From a virus: a DNA stretch of 64,000 nt. Below the pieces are notes generated by a model. The model saw only the letters and a list, made by a program, of their open reading frames with translations, was not told the DNA's origin and did no database searches. Within the stretch, counting starts at the first letter, position 1; every line of letters begins with the position of its first letter. Of this stretch, positions 62,801 through 64,000 are shown piece after piece. The DNA is taken from the IMG/VR virus record IMGVR_UViG_3300030451_005868, positions 1 to 64,000 of that record, one strand, 5' to 3'. Made by a program: the position numbers and the translations under genes.

Positions 62801-64000
62801 ACACTTGTCATAAAAGAATGTTTTTGGATCTAAATTTTGCGATGTTAGATATCCAACCACTAGAGGTTGATATCCCGCAGTTGCATATCTGGTCACTGTG
62901 CCTGTTGTGTTGTCAGTTTCAGTCTCAAGATGGTACTTGGCTTTAGCGAGATTTTGTCTTACACCTGTGTCTTTATCTATGTAATTGTTGGCAGTGTTTA
63001 AAGTTAATCTACTGTTATCAAAAAATACTGAGAAAAATTTAGCAGGTTTTGTTAAGGCCAAAGTTTTTACGACAGTATACGGATAAGCACTGGATCTACG
63101 CCAGGCTGTTTCTGCCGGTGCTTGATCACCAAATTTCCAACTTGATCTTCGACCAGGCACATCATAATCTTCAACAAGTCCAGCCGCTATAGGATCTAAC
63201 AGATTTCCTGATGTATCAACTGGCAAATAATTTTTTATATCAGGTTTTCCATATCTACCAGATTCGTTTGCTATCGCACTCCACAACACATCATTGCCTG
63301 CTGTGTATGGTGCGGCACCATACGTGCTGTCCCAGTCACTTGGTTTTTCACTGTGACCCAAAATCTCCCATGGACGTAAATGCGGAGCATCTGTGTCGTA
63401 AAAATATTGATATATGCCTCTCCAATACCCTGGCAGTTTTTCATTATTGAGTCTGTCAGTGGAGTTGCTGTAATTGTAAGTGAAAGGCGAACCTTCTGTG
63501 AACACAGTGTTGTTGATGTATTGCACATTGTTTCTACCTGCCCATACATAAAAGTCAGTGGCCATTATGTCATCTATTTCACTTCTAGTGAATTCTGTTG
63601 ACGTAAATGCACTTGGTTTAACATCGTTGATGTCTAATATGGAAGCGTCATAGGCAGTTTTACAGTTGTTGTAAATTCTTTTTTCTAATTCAAGAATTAA
63701 ATCATCTCTTTCATCGCCATATGCTTTTATAATAGATCCATCATGCCTTCTAATCACATCGGTGGTTGTCAAATAAGTGTCATCAGAAAATAATTCTGGT
63801 TTGAATTTAGGATACATTCCTAATTTAGTAGGAGTAGGTGGAATAAAACTGCCAGTTGTGTCTGCATAGTCTTTGATAATAATTTTGTCTCCGTCTGTCA
63901 ATGTGGCTGATATGTTAATACTATCGTCTGTGGTACTAAACGTGTAATCGTTGCCTTCAAGCAGTTGGACGTCGTTAAGATAAACATACACAGCACGGTT
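53885..64000 (-). CDS. Giant tail-associated protein with FG-GAP propeller repeats, 5'-truncated
   Basis: The frame is open to the window edge, giving at least 3371 residues; the GTG at 63991 is probably internal. Residues about 1150-1600 hold seven FG-GAP-like blades (for example DFGTQIVARNDGRTAVVSAP, then FGHALAANDNG and FGDSIAMSKDG), suggesting an integrin-like beta-propeller. Two short modules around 715 and 2450 (GDTVEYSGKFYVAKS type) resemble carbohydrate-binding CBM5/12 units. The last 800 residues are repeated beta modules beginning GDGSTT. Such proteins are adhesion or tail components; sugar or surface binding is inferred. Confidence 0.8.
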   Translation of the reverse strand, partial: NRAVYVYLNDVQLLEGNDYTFSTTDDSINISATLTDGDKIIIKDYADTTGSFIPPTPTKLGMYPKFKPELFSDDTYLTTTDVIRRHDGSIIKAYGDERDDLILELEKRIYNNCKTAYDASILDINDVKPSAFTSTEFTRSEIDDIMATDFYVWAGRNNVQYINNTVFTEGSPFTYNYSNSTDRLNNEKLPGYWRGIYQYFYDTDAPHLRPWEILGHSEKPSDWDSTYGAAPYTAGNDVLWSAIANESGRYGKPDIKNYLPVDTSGNLLDPIAAGLVEDYDVPGRRSSWKFGDQAPAETAWRRSSAYPYTVVKTLALTKPAKFFSVFFDNSRLTLNTANNYIDKDTGVRQNLAKAKYHLETETDNTTGTVTRYATAGYQPLVVGYLTSQNLDPKTFFYDKCKGLKTQLAYKLGGFSDKDNLKVLTDSVSPGSTSGSKFIPDENYKILFRTSNPVETFDYSGVLIEKNTDVSSDGSTLLGGYKILGYSTTKPFFKFNYPIKTLTAKKVSVIDAEVAVYDNYQQDVQTIPYGYVFETRQDVADFLLGHGYYLEQQGFRFNKYSKEIKETLNWRNAVSEFLYWTEQNWAPGSAVTVSPAADGFELDTNNTIVGRLKNIAGDYSMLDAGGRKLDIREVSTKRIGKTFDLNIKSPDVGLYNISLNTVQKEHLLLFDNKTVFSDVIYDPYTGFRQERLKLVGWKTSNWNGDYYAPGFVFDSAEVKYWSRNKDYKIGDTVEYSGKFYVAKSNHTSTDQFEASNWTLKDEKPQPQLIPNFDYKIQQFNDFYNLETNNFDESQQELAQRLIGYQSRDYLENLFVNDVSQYKFYQGYIREKGTQNAIDKLLKAKYEDQDITLNMYPEWMIRTGRFGNVDARENIQITLNENEILANPQSLEFYGTTNFTKDYARSLGISKTDFYHDPVDYDTATTFSKYNYDTQGVSRDSVQKLKTAGYVQPAQVQLTAFNEIDLVNLDVSTITRNDLVWVANKSNKDWDVLRLSSAGVQIVTVQKINDNLEIIITFNDSHGLSAQTNRTEASFFAIINAQIPDLNGVYKVKTVVNHKSVIIDFDGDLAGVPTLADESTADLYGSLYKFISVRMDSMDNVNDNIAYNVWRNRNDALDTPGDKVFTDADSTGLWRVYEKQNAYSVFRQLSPDTTTTQQDFGTQIVARNDGRTAVVSAPKKGQGEIHFLFRRTASAGTEFQTQSTVTTTAGNDNTGRLGYSLTMSTDENFVVAGAPFANSIGSDGSTRFADAGLIEIFVWDPTRFTYSALNTLLPPTDEASQNFGWAHKICEPTIDSIRSTPVKYLFVSAPGISTDTGAVYMYEWGVGSDGSTYDTWTQNLTISSDDPASNKRFGHALAANDNGDILAVSSKAPGKAGMVEIFTRTSQSNDDSVDHSFTLVQTLSAVSSDGSSVNTQFGDSIAMSKDGTTLMITAPGLDVGNQADAGAVYYYKWDADGDSTLAYTLQQTINAPDGQINNKFGSSIDINDDATRLVIGAENNGNSRQMLFDLDATTFDLQDTRFVDSNTGSGGAYTATKYNTKFIIDERLVTTSVSANDDFGRGVCVIDNSVFVGAPDDEGNVGSDGSSLVADDGTVTIFDANKSGEYAWKNITTETPLMDVSKLGQTFDFNVNTKQIRDFYELYNPVQGRIPGIADREIQYKTTWDPAVYNFGANANRQTPWAEKHIGEVWWDLSKVKWLWYEQDTQEYKTNHWGQTFPGSQIHVYQWVESTVPPSRYQQLGTGGIPLHADDSNLTIKDRYNGRLDRTIRYYYYWVRDDNAIPLNSVVGRKNTVAFVKNLIENPQRQGHKWFAPTDTNKMLLANVRGLSNDTIKLNIDIRTNNSDASAHSVWKLVKEGDPAQRPSTQVEQRWWDSLVGKNIEGDMVPDINLPLNERYGNEIRPRQSWYVNRYNALKEIIDYSNTVLKKIQLTGPIKLDNLNKADPEPTAASLEWDAVVDTHVELSYINTADLSGAVKYLVKADETANNFWSIYTWDGTQFNRTKLQGFNTGAYWSYVDWYGTDPEVHEMIHDENTPIDAQVTYEYELDSLDLAVGKHVKVTQGDTGGWKLFMKTAKGYTNVGTENGTIRLSTKLYDYTQDATGFAGEDNFDDNFFDQEPTKETRNILTALRDDLFINELAVEYNNLFFIGLRKVLQEQTYVDWLFKTSFINVTNTVRKLDQRKSYTAGTDSWVESYINEVKPFHSKIREYKLGYESTDTQDGIFSDFDNPPFYDSAESKIRNLNVTSDSDKLTEYPHQIWYDNHKKYVTSITVSYSGTGYETAPTVTVLGGTTASTGPFQIQGNSNRGATSGTYGYYYPLFTSERLAKTWDTQNNGGSGTATEFSFDEYEGTFWMPDATTNTGQSSRSTVYKMYETPDTTAATATATVVDGRVTKITLVSNGKNYTTTPTVVLTGGKNDGTTPSDTARAYANLQNDLVRDIDTTIKFDRVHPVHAVVDWAINTSYAYGQLIRYNNELYKATDHFTSNTKFNDNIGKVYKIRGDETGLTAADRTAGFYTPGSGMPGNELSQLMAGVDYGGTMVTGLLFRQGQGWDNADWYDYPWDNFGDTRVKAFIADGSTNTYTFTTAPAKSDVYSVYTTLGDSTRTKLSDVFRGDGSTTSFQLSTTPDENALVEFIPIDDDGVLTPTDDRTLDTLLKGGLFNTALGTAASDILTDGDQFVSPETSYAPEEAVPGQMFDTVDIKVYTSPESGVPFITENLYTGDAVTTTFALGDFPGSLASVTVSVDGTVKRLTTDYTVDVGDKTITFGSAPGLGKAISVRTFAVSGENYRVLDQYRGDGSTTTFTTSTRGEFNLDSTASDIYVTIDGGPTTLFSTTTTANTITVTFDSAPAANAFVQIAGFNKSTTSTRSFASIRNELITFNSAITRYTLSFPPGAIGPLSGLTMIEVGGKMLRGPDISYYVGDGTTTRYGFNPLTGLGEDSTFTNTLGEDSTIDPVKTITDPSQIVVHVNGVKQVQNTDYVVDLAGTILTADETDTVDTTLVTTDVAGSPDRISFVTAPAQNDLIAISTLVDNHYTVDGTDVILEPAQISSDGYSLSSGDVINVTTFNNALGMKLRREVLEGKTNNVFKLRFDTLNPSYTFAWFNGEQLTPGTGFTVSGNTLTVLNKTSITSSDRLDVMYFAVESAIGATGFRIFKDMLNRTFYKRINKNATTKIAQDVTDESIVIQVEDGTVLPEPNAANNIPGVIFVDKERIEYFTKSGDTLGQLRRGTLGTGIKDHSSGTAVVDASGTQTIPYTDTVYTNTFTGDGSTATFNLSQTPASASELDIFIGGQRLLLTSEDGSTINYSVDGSTAAVTLSTAPAADTQVKILHKRGQVWYTAADGNPADGKGLQASSTVQARFIADEPTNAPE

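Noticed and set aside
1-64000. tRNA genes, CRISPR arrays, insertion sequences, integrase or attachment sites
   Set aside because: I saw no cloverleaf with a convincing anticodon arm, no spaced direct repeats of CRISPR type, no transposase or integrase motif, and no gap large enough to hide one. A covariance-model scan would be needed to be certain about tRNAs.

Overview
The window is dense, AT-rich phage DNA with no gap above about 120 bases. It looks like part of a marine T4-like myovirus, of the kind known from pelagiphages and cyanophages. The support is a T4-type core (family B DNA polymerase gp43, sliding clamp gp45, RNase H-type 5' exonuclease, DsbA-like protein), T4-like late-promoter boxes (NTAAATA), tail-fibre paralogues and a giant tail-associated protein. 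There is no integrase, rRNA, CRISPR array or recognisable tRNA. The host is inferred only as a marine bacterium. No photosynthesis gene is present here.

Plus strand, 1-5.6 kb: conserved but mostly unnamed genes, including three proteins with basic, cysteine-containing tails. 5.6-16.4 kb: DsbA-like protein, a membrane protein, DNA polymerase, a methyltransferase, the clamp, a TGT/DpdA-like base-exchange enzyme, a QueD-like protein, peroxiredoxin, a glycosyltransferase and GalE. 16.4-24.3 kb: nucleotide and 7-deazaguanine metabolism, with FolE, GMP reductase, a xanthine/guanine-type phosphoribosyltransferase, an AzgA-type purine permease, an SGNH-like protein, a cupin, QueE and the exonuclease. 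24.3-30.9 kb: small unknown genes, a MoxR ATPase paired with a metallopeptidase-VWA protein, a run of small membrane proteins, and a shortened DegT-like aminotransferase.

Minus strand, 30.9-47.4 kb: one tightly overlapping 16-gene cargo operon, apparently driven by a promoter at 47.36-47.39 kb. It encodes three GT-A-like glycosyltransferases, five radical SAM proteins with an N-terminal twitch-like cysteine module (one fused to a degenerate SGNH domain), an SGNH-like protein, a GNAT-like protein, a NodU/CmcH-type carbamoyltransferase, an NDP-sugar epimerase, and a protein made of three tandem repeats plus a glycosyltransferase-like domain. I infer a surface-glycan or virion-modification system. 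Minus strand, 47.4-64 kb: structural genes, namely a virion protein, three tandem paralogous fibre proteins, a smaller structural protein and a giant protein (at least 3371 residues) that contains FG-GAP propeller repeats and runs off the window.

Two functional stories stand out. First, FolE, a QueD-like protein, QueE and a TGT-like enzyme could place a 7-deazaguanine base in phage DNA. The guanine released by such an exchange could be salvaged by the adjacent phosphoribosyltransferase, GMP reductase and purine permease module. Second, the 16-gene operon looks like an uncharacterised radical-SAM/glycosyltransferase decoration system.
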